From the NCBI GenBank assembly GCA_009176605.1, contig SEYY01019049.1:122501-142500 (forward strand): a stretch of 20,000 bases of DNA, written 5' to 3'. The DNA comes from Armadillidium nasatum. Taxonomy: Eukaryota; Arthropoda; Malacostraca; Isopoda; Armadillidiidae. The translations under genes and the position numbers were made by a program. Below, piece after piece: positions 1-18,990 of the stretch; within the stretch, counting starts at the first letter, position 1; each line of letters starts with the position of its first letter. Under the pieces are notes generated by a model that saw only the letters and a list, made by a program, of their open reading frames with translations, ran no database searches and had not been told where the DNA came from.

Positions 1-1
1 T

Positions 2-3000
2 CTCCCTCCAAAACCAGAAGTTACAACACCCAAAACCCCAAAGAAAACGTCATCGGACTTTTCACTTAAAAAATCGGTATCAGTTAAGTCGCCAGACAGA
101 AAAACCAATGTTGTAAATCACTTTAATCCAGCAACTCACAAGTATGCTGCAACAGGAGGAGTTGTTATTGATAGACATTCATCAGCAGAAGTTGGAAGAC
201 CAAGAGTTTCTGTACCCAAACCAGTAGCAAAAACTGTCAAAGTAAAATCATCTCCACCTCCAAAACCATCTGTAAAATATGTGGCACCACAACCTCAAAA
301 ATCGACTTTAAGTGTTCATAAAGCTGTATCTGTTAAGTCGCCACAAAGAACTTCTTCAGTCATAAGCCATTTTAACCCAGCAGGGCATGTCTACGCCGCA
401 TCTGGAGAAGTTAACATTGAACAACAATCCACAAGATCTCCCTCACTAAAGGTAGCCAAGAAAACTGCTCCAAAAACTGTAAAGCCGGTAGTTTCTTATG
501 CTGCTCCTGCAGCAAAACCCGCACCAAGCAAACCAAAAGTTTCGCATGTAGCACCAAAAAGAACATCTTCAGATTTCAGTCTTCAGAAAACAGTATCAGT
601 TAAATCACCCGAAAGGAAATCTAGCGTAATCAGTCACTTCACGCCAGCAACTCACAAATATGCTGCTACAGGAGGAGTTGTTATTGACAGACATTCTTCA
701 GCAGAAATTGGAAGCCCAAGAGTTTCTGTACCCAAACCAGCAGCAAAACCTGTCAAAGTAAAACCATCTCCACCTCCAAGACCATCTGTACAATATGTAG
801 CACCACAACCTCAAAAATCGACTTTAAGTGTTCCATAAAGCTGTATCTGTTAAGTCACCACAAAGAGTTTCGTCGGTCATTAGCCATTTTAATCCAGCTG
901 GACATGTCTATGCTGCGTCTGGGGAAGTTAACATTGAGCAACAGTCGACAAGAGCGACTTCGAAAAAGGTAGCCCAAAATATTGCTCCCAAACCCGCAAA
1001 GCCAGCAGTTTCTTATACTGCTCCTGCAACAAAACCAGCTCCAAGAAAACCCGAAGTTTCGTACGTAGCACCAAAAAGAGCATCATCAGATTTCACTCTC
1101 CAGAAAACAGTATCAGTTAAATCACCAGAGAAGGAAATCTAGCGTAATCAGTCACTTCACGCCAGCAACGCACAAATATGCTGCTACGGGAGGAGTTGTT
1201 ATTGACAGACATTCTTCAGCAGAAATTGGAAGCCCAAGAGTTTCTGTACCCAAACCAGCAGCAAAAACTGTCAAAGTAAAATCATCTCCATCTCCAAAAC
1301 CAGTTGTACAATATGTGGCACCACAACCTCAAAAATCGACTTTAAGTGTTCATAAAGCTGTATCTGTAAAGTCGCCACAAAGAGCTTCTTCGGTCATAAG
1401 CCATTTTAACCCAGCTGGGCATGTCTATGCTGCATCTGGAGAAGTTAACATTGAACAACAATCCACAAGAACGTTCTCACAAAAGGTAGCCAAAAAAACT
1501 GTTCCCAAACCTGCAAAGCCAGTAGTTTCCTATGTTGCTCCTGCAGCAAAACCCGCACCAAGAAAACCAGAAGTTTCGTATGTAGCACCAAAGAGAGTAT
1601 CATCAGATTTCACTCTCCAGAAAACAGTATCAGTTAAATCACCAGAGAGAAAATCTAGTGTAATCAGTCACTTCACACCTGCATCTCACAAGTATGCTGC
1701 CACAGGAGGTGTTGTTATTGATAGACATTCCTCTACTGAAATTGAAAGTTCTAAGGTTTCTATACCTAAACTAGAAGCAAAATCTGTTAAAGTCAAATCT
1801 TCTAAACCTCTAAAATCAGTTGTACAATATGTAGCACCACAACCACAAAAATCACAATTGCCAAAAAAGTCTAAAACTGAACCCTCTCAACCAAAACCAA
1901 TAACAAGCGGATATAGATATCCAGAACCGAAAATAAAATTCAGCGACGGCTTAATCAAACCAATTTCTTTTTCTACTCCATCTAAAGAAATAAGGGAATA
2001 TCTTCCTCCGAAACCAGAAATTAAGAAACCTGAAAAGCCAAGGAAAATATCGACTGACCTTTCCCTTACAAAAGTCGTATCCGTTAAATCACCGGAAAGG
2101 AAATCTAGCGTAATCAGTCATTTCACACCAACAGCTCATAAATATGCTGCTACAGGAGGAGTTGTTATTGACAGACATTCTTCTGCAGAAGTTGAAATTC
2201 AAAGGGTATCTGCACCCAAACCAGCATCAAAAACTGTCAAAGTAAAATCATCTCCACCTCCAAAACCATCTGTACAATATGTGGCACCACAACCTCAAAA
2301 ATCGACTTTAAGTGTTCATAAAGCCGTGTCTGTTAAGTCGCCACAAAGAGCTTCTTCAGTCATAAGCCATTTCAACCCAGCTGGACATGTCTACGCTGCA
2401 TCTGGTGAAGTTAATATTGAACAACAATCCACAAGAACGTCCTCACAAAAGGTAGCCAAGAAAACTGCTCCAAAAATTGTAAAGCCGGTAGTTTCTTATG
2501 TTGCTCCTGAAGCAAAACCCGCACCTAGAAAACCAAACGTTTCGCACGTAGCACCAAAAAGAACATCTTCAGATTTCACTCTTCAAAAAACAGTATCAGT
2601 TAAATCACCAGAGAGGAAATCTAGCGTAATCAGTCACTTCACGCCAGCAACTCACAAATATGCTGCTACAGGAGGAGTTGTTATTGATAGACATTCATCA
2701 GCAGAAGTTGGAAGCCCAAGAGTTTCTGTATCCAAACCAGTAGCAAAGACTGTCAAAGTAAAATCATCTCCACCTCCAAAACCAGTTGTACAGTATGTGG
2801 CACCACAACCTCAAAAATCGACTTTAAGTGTTCATAAAGCTGTATCTGTTAAGTCGCCACAAAGAACTTCTTCAGTCATAAGCCATTTTAACCCAGCTGG
2901 GCATGTCTACGCCGCATCTGGAGAAGTTAACATTGAACAACAATCCACAAGAACGTTCTCACAAAAGGTAGCCAAAAAAACTGTTCCCAAACCTGCAAAG

Positions 3001-5477
3001 CCAGTAGTTTCTTATGTTGCTCCTGCAGCAAAACCCGCACCAAGAAAACCAGAAAGTTTCATATGTAGCACCAAAGAGAGTATCATCAGATTTCACTCTC
3101 CAGAAAACAGTATCAGTTAAATCACCAGAGAGGAAATCTAGCGTAATCAGTCACTTCACACCTGCATCTCACAAATATGCTGCTACAGGAGGAGTTGTTA
3201 TTGATAGACATTCTTCAGCAGAAGTTGGAAGTTCAAGAGTTTCTGTACCCAAACCAGTAGCAAAGACTGTCAAAGTAAAATCTTCTCCACCTCCAAAACC
3301 ATCTGTACAATATGTGGCACCACAACCCCAAAAATCCACTTTAAGCGTTCATAAAGCTGTATCTGTTAAGTCACCACAAAGAACTTCATCAGTCATAAGC
3401 CATTTTAACCCAGCAGGGCATGTCTACGCCGCATCTGGAGAAGTTAACATTGAACAACAATCCACAAAAACGTTCTCACAAAAGGTTGCTAAAAAAACTG
3501 CTCCCAGACCTGCAAAGCCGGTAGTTTCCTATGTTGCTCCTGCAGCAAAACCTTTACCAAACAAACCAGAAGTTTCATACTTGGCCCCAAAAAAGGTATC
3601 ATCAGATTTCACTCTCCAGAAAACAGTATCCGTTAAATCACCAGAGAGGAAATCTAGCGTAATCAGTCATTTCACGCCAGCTAACTCACAGGTATGCTGC
3701 CACGGGAGGAGTTGTAATCGATAGACATTCTTCTGCAGAAGTTGGAAGCTCAAAGGTTTTTGTACCTAAACCAAGAGAAAGGACTGTCAAAGTAATATCA
3801 TCTCCATCTCCAAAACCAGTTGTACAATATGTGGCACCACAACCTCAAAAATCGACTTTAAGTGTTCATAAAGCTGTATCTGTAAAGTCGCCACAAAGAG
3901 CTTCTTCGGTCATAAGCCATTTTAACCCAGCTGGTCATGTCTATGCTGCATCTGGAGAAGTTAACATTGAACAACAATCCACAAGAACGTTCTCACAAAA
4001 GGTAGCCAAAAAAACTGTTCCCAAACCTGCAAAGCCAGTAGTTTCTTATGTTGCTCCTGCAGCAAAACCCGCACCAAGAAAACCTGAAGTTTCGTATGTA
4101 GCACCAAAGAGAGTATCATCAGATTTCAGTCTCCAGAAAACAGTATCAGTTAAATCACCAGAGAGGAAATCTAGCGTAATCAGTCACTTCACGCCAGCAA
4201 CTCACAAATATGCTGCTACAGGAGGAGTTGTTATTGATAGACATTCTTCAGCAGAAGTTGGAAGCCCAAGAGTTTCAGTATCCAAACCAGTAGCTAAGAC
4301 TGTAAAGGTAAAATCATCTCCACCTCCAAAACCAGTTGTAGAATATGTGGCACCACAACCTCAAGTATCGACTTTAAGGGTACATAAAGCCGTATCTGTT
4401 AAATCACCACAAAGGGTTTCGTCGGTCATTGACCATTTCAATCCAGCTGTACATGTATACGCTGCATCTGAGGAAGTTGACATAGAACAACCCACAAGAA
4501 CGTCCTCACAAAAGATAGTCAAGAAAACTTATGTTGCTCCCGCAGCCAACCCTGCACCAAGCAAACCTGAAGTTTTGTATGTTGATCCAAAAAAGGTATC
4601 TTCCGATTTCACACTCCAGAAGACAGTATCCGTTAAGTCGCCAGAGAGAAAATCTAGTGTAATTAGTCATTTCACTCCAGCAGCTCACAAATACGCTGCA
4701 ACAGGCGGAGTTGTTATCAGCAAACATTCTTCCGCTGAAATTGGAAGTTTTAAGGCTTCTTCACTACCTAAACCTGCGACAACTAAAAGTTCCAGAAACC
4801 CTACTCAATCTGTAAAATACGTGGCACCACAACCACAAAAATCGGAATTGAGCGTACAAAAATCTGTTTTTGTTAAGTCTCCACAAAGAGCTTCATCAGT
4901 CATTAGCCATTTTAACCCTGCTGGGCATGTGTATACTGCATCCGGGGAAGTCAATATTGAAAGAACATATCAGAAAACCTCAAAGCCCTCTCTGTCACCA
5001 GCAATATCTTACAAGGTTCCTGTTACAACAAAAACGACTGTTACAAGAAAATTACAGCAAAAACCCGTTACGGAACAGGAAGAAGCAGACGAAGAACGAA
5101 GCCCAATAAAATTTACTCTACCAGTTCAAGCTTTCACAATTCCAGTACCAAAAGGAGTGGATTTAGCTACAGACGATCATGAGAACGACTCTTCAGACAG
5201 TTCGGAAGAGGAAGAAGAGGAAGAAGAGGAGGAGGAGCAGGAAAAGGAGGAAACTGAAGGAGCAGAAGATAAAAAGAGTGAATTTCTTTCAAAATTCTCC
5301 GGAATAGCATCTTACTTACCACCTTTACCCGCCCAACAGCCGAAGAGAAATGTGAACCTCCAAAAGACGGTATCTGTCAAGTCACCAGAAGATACTTCAA
5401 CTGTAATAAACCACTTTAATCCTGCCAAACATGTTTATAAAGCTACTGGCGATGTTACGATCAGCAGATCATTGTAA
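2..5477 (+). CDS. Large tandem-repeat KSP-rich protein, 5'-partial, four apparent +1 frameshifts
   Basis: I do not recognise this family. The reading frame is open from the left edge, so the start codon lies outside the window. It ends at TAA 5475-5477. Allowing for four single-base insertions (near 833, 1131, 3053 and 3682), it codes for about 1,823 residues with no visible intron. The protein is rich in Lys, Pro, Ser, Val and Ala and is probably mostly disordered. It consists of 20 cores of about 36 residues, VSVKSP-x(3)-SSVI-x-HF-x-PA-x-H-x-Y-x-A-x-G-x-V-x-I, joined by Pro/Lys/Val-rich linkers such as YVAPQPQKS. A region at about 1860-2050 has no B core and carries a unique linker. Near the C-terminus a Ser/Glu-rich acidic run (about 5185-5275) is followed by a final core and the end SRSL. 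No signal peptide, membrane segment or known domain is visible. A cytoskeletal or scaffold role is only a guess. It could also be a decayed pseudogene. Confidence 0.8.
832..835 (+). other. Apparent +1 frameshift 1 in repeat gene
   Basis: The sequence reads agtgttccataaagc, where every other B module reads agtgttcataaagc. One extra C moves the reading frame. The homologous sequence continues directly in the new frame, so no intron or large change is involved. Confidence 0.9.
1129..1133 (+). other. Apparent +1 frameshift 2 in repeat gene
   Basis: The sequence reads ccagagaaggaaatctagc, where the other A modules read ccagagaggaaatctagc. One extra A shifts the frame and would bring a stop (TAG) immediately afterwards. 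The module then continues normally in the next frame. Confidence 0.9.
3051..3056 (+). other. Apparent +1 frameshift 3 in repeat gene
   Basis: The sequence reads ccagaaagtttc against ccagaagtttc in the equivalent linkers near 1568 and 4081. The extra A in an A-run moves the frame, and the repeat pattern continues in the new frame. Confidence 0.9.
3680..3685 (+). other. Apparent +1 frameshift 4 in repeat gene
   Basis: The sequence reads gccagctaactcacag against gccagcaactcacaa in the other A modules. An extra T interrupts the frame. The rest of the module (YAATGGVVIDRHSS) follows in the next frame and leads into the last, intact 1.8 kb of the gene. Confidence 0.9.
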
Positions 5478-5560
5478 ATTTTATTTAAATTATTTATTTT
5501 AAATTAAGAAACTATTTTTTTACTTTTATGAAGAGCCAACGAGTCATTGTGTTCTGTAAA

Positions 5561-5566
5561 AATAAA
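5561..5566 (+). terminator. Candidate poly(A) signal of the repeat gene
   Basis: AATAAA lies 84 bases after the TAA stop of the plus-strand repeat gene, in AT-rich sequence. The motif is common by chance in such DNA, so this is a positional inference. Confidence 0.4.
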
Positions 5567-6026
5567 TTAATATATAGTTTAAATTTTTCTCTTCCTCCTT
5601 TTTTAAATATTTACAAAACACTTTCAAACGAAACAAAATTTGGGCAGGGTTCAATTTTTTTTTATCAACTGATACAATGTATAGAAAAGGATTGTCAGTC
5701 AGATACAGAAAAATACTATATTTCATAATAATGTATTTTGTCACTAGTCCTACATTAATAGTCAATTTTTTTTTTAATTCCACCAAATTTTACTAACAAA
5801 GGTCTACATTTGCATATTAAAGATGTTTAATCTTTTTCAAGTTCCATAATAGTTAACACATCATTTGTAGGCAGAAATTTTTTATATAAATATAGAAAAT
5901 AAGACATTTAAATGTTTAAGAGTCTACTCAAAATTTAATATAATTTGAAAAACTAATAATAGATCCAATCTCCACTTACAATTATCTATCCGAATACATG
6001 CTTAGAAAAGAAACTTTTGTACGTTG

Positions 6027-6030
<4 letters not shown>

Positions 6031-6062
<32 letters not shown>
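6031..6062. repeat. Poly(A) run, 32 bases
   Basis: An uninterrupted run of 32 adenines directly abuts the decayed repeat module on its 5' side. It could be a mononucleotide microsatellite or the tail of an old retroposon whose body lies to the left. No such body was recognised. Confidence 0.9.
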
Positions 6063-6064
<2 letters not shown>

Positions 6065-6190
6065 TTTCACACTCCAGTACACAGTATCCGTTAGACTGCT
6101 CGAGGAAATGTAGAGTAATTAATAACCACTCCAGAAACTCAGAAAAATAAGTCGCAACAAAAACTGTTATCAGCATTCTTCAAACATAAG
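6063..6190 (+). pseudogene. Decayed relic of one A-type repeat module
   Basis: The stretch gatttcacactccag...cacagtatccgttag... aligns with the A module starting near 4603 (gatttcacactccagaagacagtatccgttaag). Similarity continues through the counterparts of SSVI, HFTPA and the GGVV segment. It also shares gttatcagc with that module, which is the only A module reading ISKHSS instead of IDRHSS. It contains stops and indels and is not coding. It lies about 600 bp beyond the stop codon and in the same orientation as the gene. Confidence 0.75.
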
Positions 6191-6373
6191 TGAGAGACAG
6201 ACTCATTAACATTAATTATAAACCTGTTTATAATTAACATTATCCCAAGAAGAACTCAAACACAAATTGGTTTTCTTTTTCAAGGACCAAACAAAAGAGG
6301 AAAACTCAGAAAGTTTCTAACGAGAGGCAAAACGAAACTCAGTTTGTACAATTACGAATTTAATTGTAAGGTG

Positions 6374-6421
6374 ATAATAATAATAATATTATAATAATAT
6401 AATAATAATAATAATAATAAA
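6374..6421. repeat. (TAA)n microsatellite, imperfect
   Basis: An imperfect run of TAA/ATA units in the convergent intergenic region. A second short run lies at about 6552-6579. Confidence 0.85.
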
Positions 6422-6700
6422 TACATACATTATTACTTCAACAACAAAAAATATTTTAAGAGGTCCGACTGCTTGTGTTCTAGGCTAATAGAAGATATTA
6501 AAAATAATGCAAAAATGAAGCTAATTACTACCGTTTATATAAATTGCTAATAATAAAAAATAATAATAATAATAATAAATGTTGTACTATCAATCTAAAT
6601 AACTGATAAATCAGTAAGCTTAAAAACTTTTTTTTTGAAAAAACCCTTTAGAAGAGTAGCTTGAAACTTAATTTAAAGGTAAAATATTACATGATTACCT

Positions 6701-6706
6701 TTTATT
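6701..6706 (-). terminator. Candidate poly(A) signal of the hnRNP U gene
   Basis: AATAAA on the minus strand lies about 190 bases beyond the minus-strand TAA stop at 6894-6896. The region is AT-rich, so other signals are possible. Confidence 0.35.
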
Positions 6707-6893
6707 TCTTGGGCTTTTTTAATAAATCTTATTTTCTTCCAAAATGTTGCAAATCTCTAAACATTCAGATTAAAAATAAAAAGCATTCATTTAGCTTTCT
6801 ATATAATATATATATATTTACAAGCATAACTCTTTGGAAATTATTAATATTACGATTAACATATAATAGTAATACAATGGTTATAGAGTGTGG

Positions 6894-16351
<9,458 letters not shown>

Positions 16352-16406
16352 GGTGAGTAAAATTATATAAATTTATATATTTAAACGTTTTTTAATCTTA
16401 CCTTGA

Positions 16407-16411
<5 letters not shown>

Positions 16412-16490
<79 letters not shown>
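16412..16490. repeat. (TA)n microsatellite upstream of the hnRNP U start
   Basis: A tract of about 39 units some 60 bases upstream of the start codon. It stops 10 bases before TTTTCAAG, which could be an acceptor of a 5' UTR intron. Confidence 0.97.
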
Positions 16491-16495
<5 letters not shown>

Positions 16496-16624
16496 AAATC
16501 TATAGGAAAATCATGTGGCCCTATGCTATACCAAAAACATTAAAACAAAATTTACTTTGAATGATTTACATATCCTACATTATAATCTGCATTCAAAGAT
16601 GTATTGTCCTTTGACTCTTTTTAC

Positions 16625-16625
<1 letters not shown>

Positions 16626-16664
<39 letters not shown>
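16626..16664. repeat. Poly(A) run, 39 bases
   Basis: An uninterrupted A run about 275 bases upstream of the hnRNP U start codon. It is a mononucleotide tract with no attached retroposon recognised. Confidence 0.95.
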
Positions 16665-16667
<3 letters not shown>

Positions 16668-16823
16668 AAAACTAAAAAATCAATTTTTTTCAATATGGTG
16701 TCAGATCTGCCAAAAATATGCATCATGCTATTAAAAGAGAAACTACCTTTTGACCATAGACTATGCCTTTGCTATTATGACTAGATTTTAAGAGATCTTG
16801 ACGATAAAAATGGAAATAGTTAA

Positions 16824-16828
<5 letters not shown>

Positions 16829-16901
<73 letters not shown>
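16829..16901. repeat. (TA)n microsatellite
   Basis: A perfect tract of about 36 units in the 5' flank of hnRNP U. Confidence 0.97.
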
Positions 16902-16904
<3 letters not shown>

Positions 16905-17238
16905 AGTCAGAAAAAAGGTAAAAGTGCAACGTCTTTAATATTTATAAGTAATTAATTAGCCTAATTCGTAATTAAGAAAGCATGGCTGTATGCATCTAAT
17001 GTGGGTATTACTCGTATTGAATGTAATTTTTGTAAAAATACATTAAATTCTTTCTCAGTTATATATGACAAGGTAATTTATTTACTTTCCTTTATAATCA
17101 AAAAATTTGTGTGAAAAAAAACTGTATAAAGTGTAATACATACATGTATGATAAACTACATAAATTTCAGTATTAAAAATTTTTAATAAAATAAAGCTAA
17201 AAAAATTTGCCCTTATAAATATAGTTTCTCAATTTAAG

Positions 17239-17855
17239 GATACATTTTTTGAAAAACATCATATCAATGTTGTTAAAATGTTAATTTGTAGATTATTGGG
17301 TATTGATGCTAATTTCATGTACCAAGTTTTTTGAAAAAGAACTCGCTATTGCTAGAACTAAGGTAATTGATTGGAGTAATTACTGAGAGGTTTGTTTCAA
17401 CTTCATTAATGAAAACTCTTTTCCAGTAGGTGGTATTCGTTGTCGTAGAAATTGACAAGGCCAAAGAAAATATAATAGAGGGAGTTATCAAAGGTAGTTG
17501 GATATTTATTTGGTGGGATTGACAAAGGAAACATTCATTGAGCCGTTAGTAACCGTAGCAAAAACAGCCTTTTGCCTTTAATAAAAATATATTCTGCTGG
17601 GTACAACAATTATTAATGATTGTTGGAAGGCTTATGATTGCCTCCAAGACAAAGGCTTTCAATACTTAATGTTAATCACTCAATTTCATTGAGACAGATA
17701 CTGGTGTGAATATGCAACTCATAGAAAGATTAAGGTGTGATGTAAGAGCCATAGTTCCAAGATACGGCAATACGAAATTCCACCTGAACAGGCATATTGC
17801 TGAATTTTTAAAAAAAAAATTTAAAAAAAAAAAAACAAAGGACAAATTCATCATT
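17239..17855 (+). pseudogene. Decayed Merlin/IS1595-like (ISXO2 domain) transposase
   Basis: Several frames together follow the ISXO2-like DDE transposase pattern in order: TFFEKHHINVVKMLI, VIDWSNY-x-EVCFNFINE, VVVEIDKAKENIIEG (first catalytic Asp at 17454-17456), GSWIF, GIDKGN, NRSKNSLLPLIKIYSAG, GTTIINDCWKAYDCLQDKGF, NHSI, ETDTGVNMQLIERLR, VPRYGNTKFHLNRHIAEFL. Known relatives read VVEIDES, GQWVFGGI, PGTTIISDCWKAYD, NHS.NFV, TGAHT..IE and IPRYG, which fits the eukaryotic Merlin superfamily. Stops (17393, 17510, 17538) and frameshifts make it inactive. A CxxC pair near 17020 might be part of an N-terminal zinc ribbon, but this is weak. No terminal inverted repeats were identified. Confidence 0.85.
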
Positions 17856-18095
17856 TATGGGTTGCAATTAGTCATTTATACAAGCCATAATTGTACAGGT
17901 AAAGAAATATATAGGTAATTATAGCATTCACTGTAGTGGATTTTTCGAAGACCAAATTGCTGAAACTAACAACATATCTACGCATTGCGAGTTCAACTGT
18001 AACTACTCGTAGGAATTTGAAATTAATAACAGCCTATGAATTTCTATTACAAGGTTGCTGGATCATTGATGTTAAAATTTTTTTAAATAAAAAAA

Positions 18096-18107
<12 letters not shown>

Positions 18108-18171
<64 letters not shown>
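18108..18171. repeat. (TA)n microsatellite
   Basis: A tract of about 32 units bordering the left side of the palindromic repeat region. Confidence 0.97.
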
Positions 18172-18174
<3 letters not shown>

Positions 18175-18360
18175 TTAGCAAGTTGGCCATTAGGCGTAGT
18201 TAGCAAAGAGTGATGTTTGGATAGGTTTGGTCTATTCAGTGGCCATTAGGCATTGTTTTAGCCTTTAAGTCCAGGCTAGATTAAGTCAAACTAGTTTGAA
18301 TTAACCTAACCTGGACTGTAAAGGGTAATGGCCAGCAAAGACCTAACCACTGCTCGTTAA
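18172..18360. mobile_element. Imperfect palindrome, MITE-like
   Basis: The segment 18224-18348 folds back on itself around a perfect 14-bp centre, TCAAACTAGTTTGA (18286-18299). Outward, CCAGGCTAGATTAA pairs with TTAACCTAACCTGG, and GGTCTATTCAGTGGCCATTA with TAATGGCCAGCAAAGACC, with one extra block of about 13 bases on the left arm. GGCCATTAGGC also occurs directly repeated at 18185 and 18241. It is flanked by TA tracts on both sides. It could be a MITE or the end of a larger element; it has no coding capacity. Confidence 0.55.
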
Positions 18361-18407
18361 GTTTTGCATATTGCCTCTTTAATAATACTACTACTTATAT
18401 ATATATA

Positions 18408-18410
<3 letters not shown>

Positions 18411-18491
<81 letters not shown>
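18411..18491. repeat. (TA)n microsatellite
   Basis: A tract of about 40 units, ending directly at the start of the second transposase fragment. Confidence 0.97.
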
Positions 18492-18493
<2 letters not shown>

Positions 18494-18655
18494 CTGGGTA
18501 CAACAATTATTTATTATTATTAGTGACTGTTGGAAGGTTTACAATTGCCTCCAAAATAAAGGCTTTCAATACCTAATGGTTAATAATTCAATTAATTTCA
18601 TCAACCCAACCCAGACACTGGAGTGAACACGAAACTCATAGAATGTATTTGTTCC
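18492..18655 (+). pseudogene. Second, short Merlin-like transposase fragment
   Basis: The DNA from gctgggtacaacaattatt to actcatagaa aligns with 17597-17728 of the longer relic. Reading across frames gives GTTII, SDCWKVYNCLQNKGFQYL, VNNSINFINP, then a broken TGVN..LIE equivalent. Some positions are closer to the family pattern than in the long copy (SDCWK, NSINF), so it is a separate relic and not a copy of the decayed one. It begins directly at the edge of a TA tract. Confidence 0.75.
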
Positions 18656-18678
18656 AATCAAATTAGCAACTTAGAGAT

Positions 18679-18738
18679 AAGTAATTATTTTTTGCAACCC
18701 GGTCTTGTATGAAAAAATCTACTTTAAACGCTATGACT

Positions 18739-18821
<83 letters not shown>

Positions 18822-18990
18822 TCAGAAATAGAAATAAAATTTGCTCACAACTTATAAGCATAGTTTTAGTCAAACTCACAATGTGTGAATAAGTAATTAC
18901 AATCGAACTCACAAAGTATAGGGATGTTCTTAATTTTAGTAACTTTGTCTTGTACAAAAAAATCCACTACTGTGAACGCTACAATTACCA
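18679..18990. repeat. Diverged direct repeat around a TA tract
   Basis: ATAAGTAATTA...GTCTTGTATGAAAAAATCTACT...AACGCT (about 18680-18738) recurs as ATAAGTAATTA...GTCTTGTACAAAAAAATCCACT...AACGCT (about 18888-18982). The second copy has about 45 extra bases between the conserved parts. A (TA)n tract (18742-18819) separates them. The origin is unknown. Confidence 0.55.
18742..18819. repeat. (TA)n microsatellite
   Basis: A perfect tract of about 39 units between the two copies of the diverged direct repeat. Confidence 0.97.

Larger units (their letters stand above)
60..5460 (+). repeat. Protein-coding tandem repeat array, 20 cores, A/B alternation, period about 513-520 bp
   Basis: The VSVKSP hexapeptides begin near 78, 326, 593, 843, 1109, 1359, 1627, 2077, 2325, 2595, 2841, 3109, 3360, 3627, 3876, 4140, 4396, 4627, 4866 and 5369. 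A-type cores have SPERKSSVISHFTPA...HKYAATGGVVI followed by RHSS. B-type cores have SPQRxSSVISHFNPAGHVYAASGEVNIE. They alternate, except that two A cores (near 1627 and 2077) follow each other and the last core is a distinct type with SPEDTSTVINHFNPAKHVY. Distances between successive B cores are about 513-520 bp. Many silent sites are identical between units, which points to recent duplication or gene conversion. Confidence 0.92.
5478..6893. other. Convergent intergenic region
   Basis: This is the space between the stop codons of two convergent genes. It must hold both 3' UTRs. Visible content: AATAAA at 5561 on the plus strand, a 32-A run (6031-6062), a decayed repeat module (6063-6190), a short perfect hairpin (11-bp stem, 6213-6236), two TAA microsatellites, and a candidate minus-strand poly(A) signal at 6701-6706. 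No other gene is evident. Confidence 0.7.

Noticed and set aside
78-5400. Tau/MAP-type microtubule-binding repeats
   Set aside because: There is a loose similarity in length and KSP content, but the tau hallmark PGGG and KxGS pattern is absent.
60-5460. CRISPR array or bacterial repeat protein
   Set aside because: Repeats are about 500 bp, coding and continuous; the neighbouring spliced gene is metazoan.
6031-6190. Processed (retroposed) pseudogene of the repeat gene
   Set aside because: The A run lies on the 5' side of the sense-oriented relic, whereas retroposition would leave it at the 3' side.
17706-17918. Plus-strand 70-codon open frame as an independent gene
   Set aside because: It is the C-terminal piece of the decayed Merlin-like transposase; its upstream part is interrupted by stops and frameshifts.
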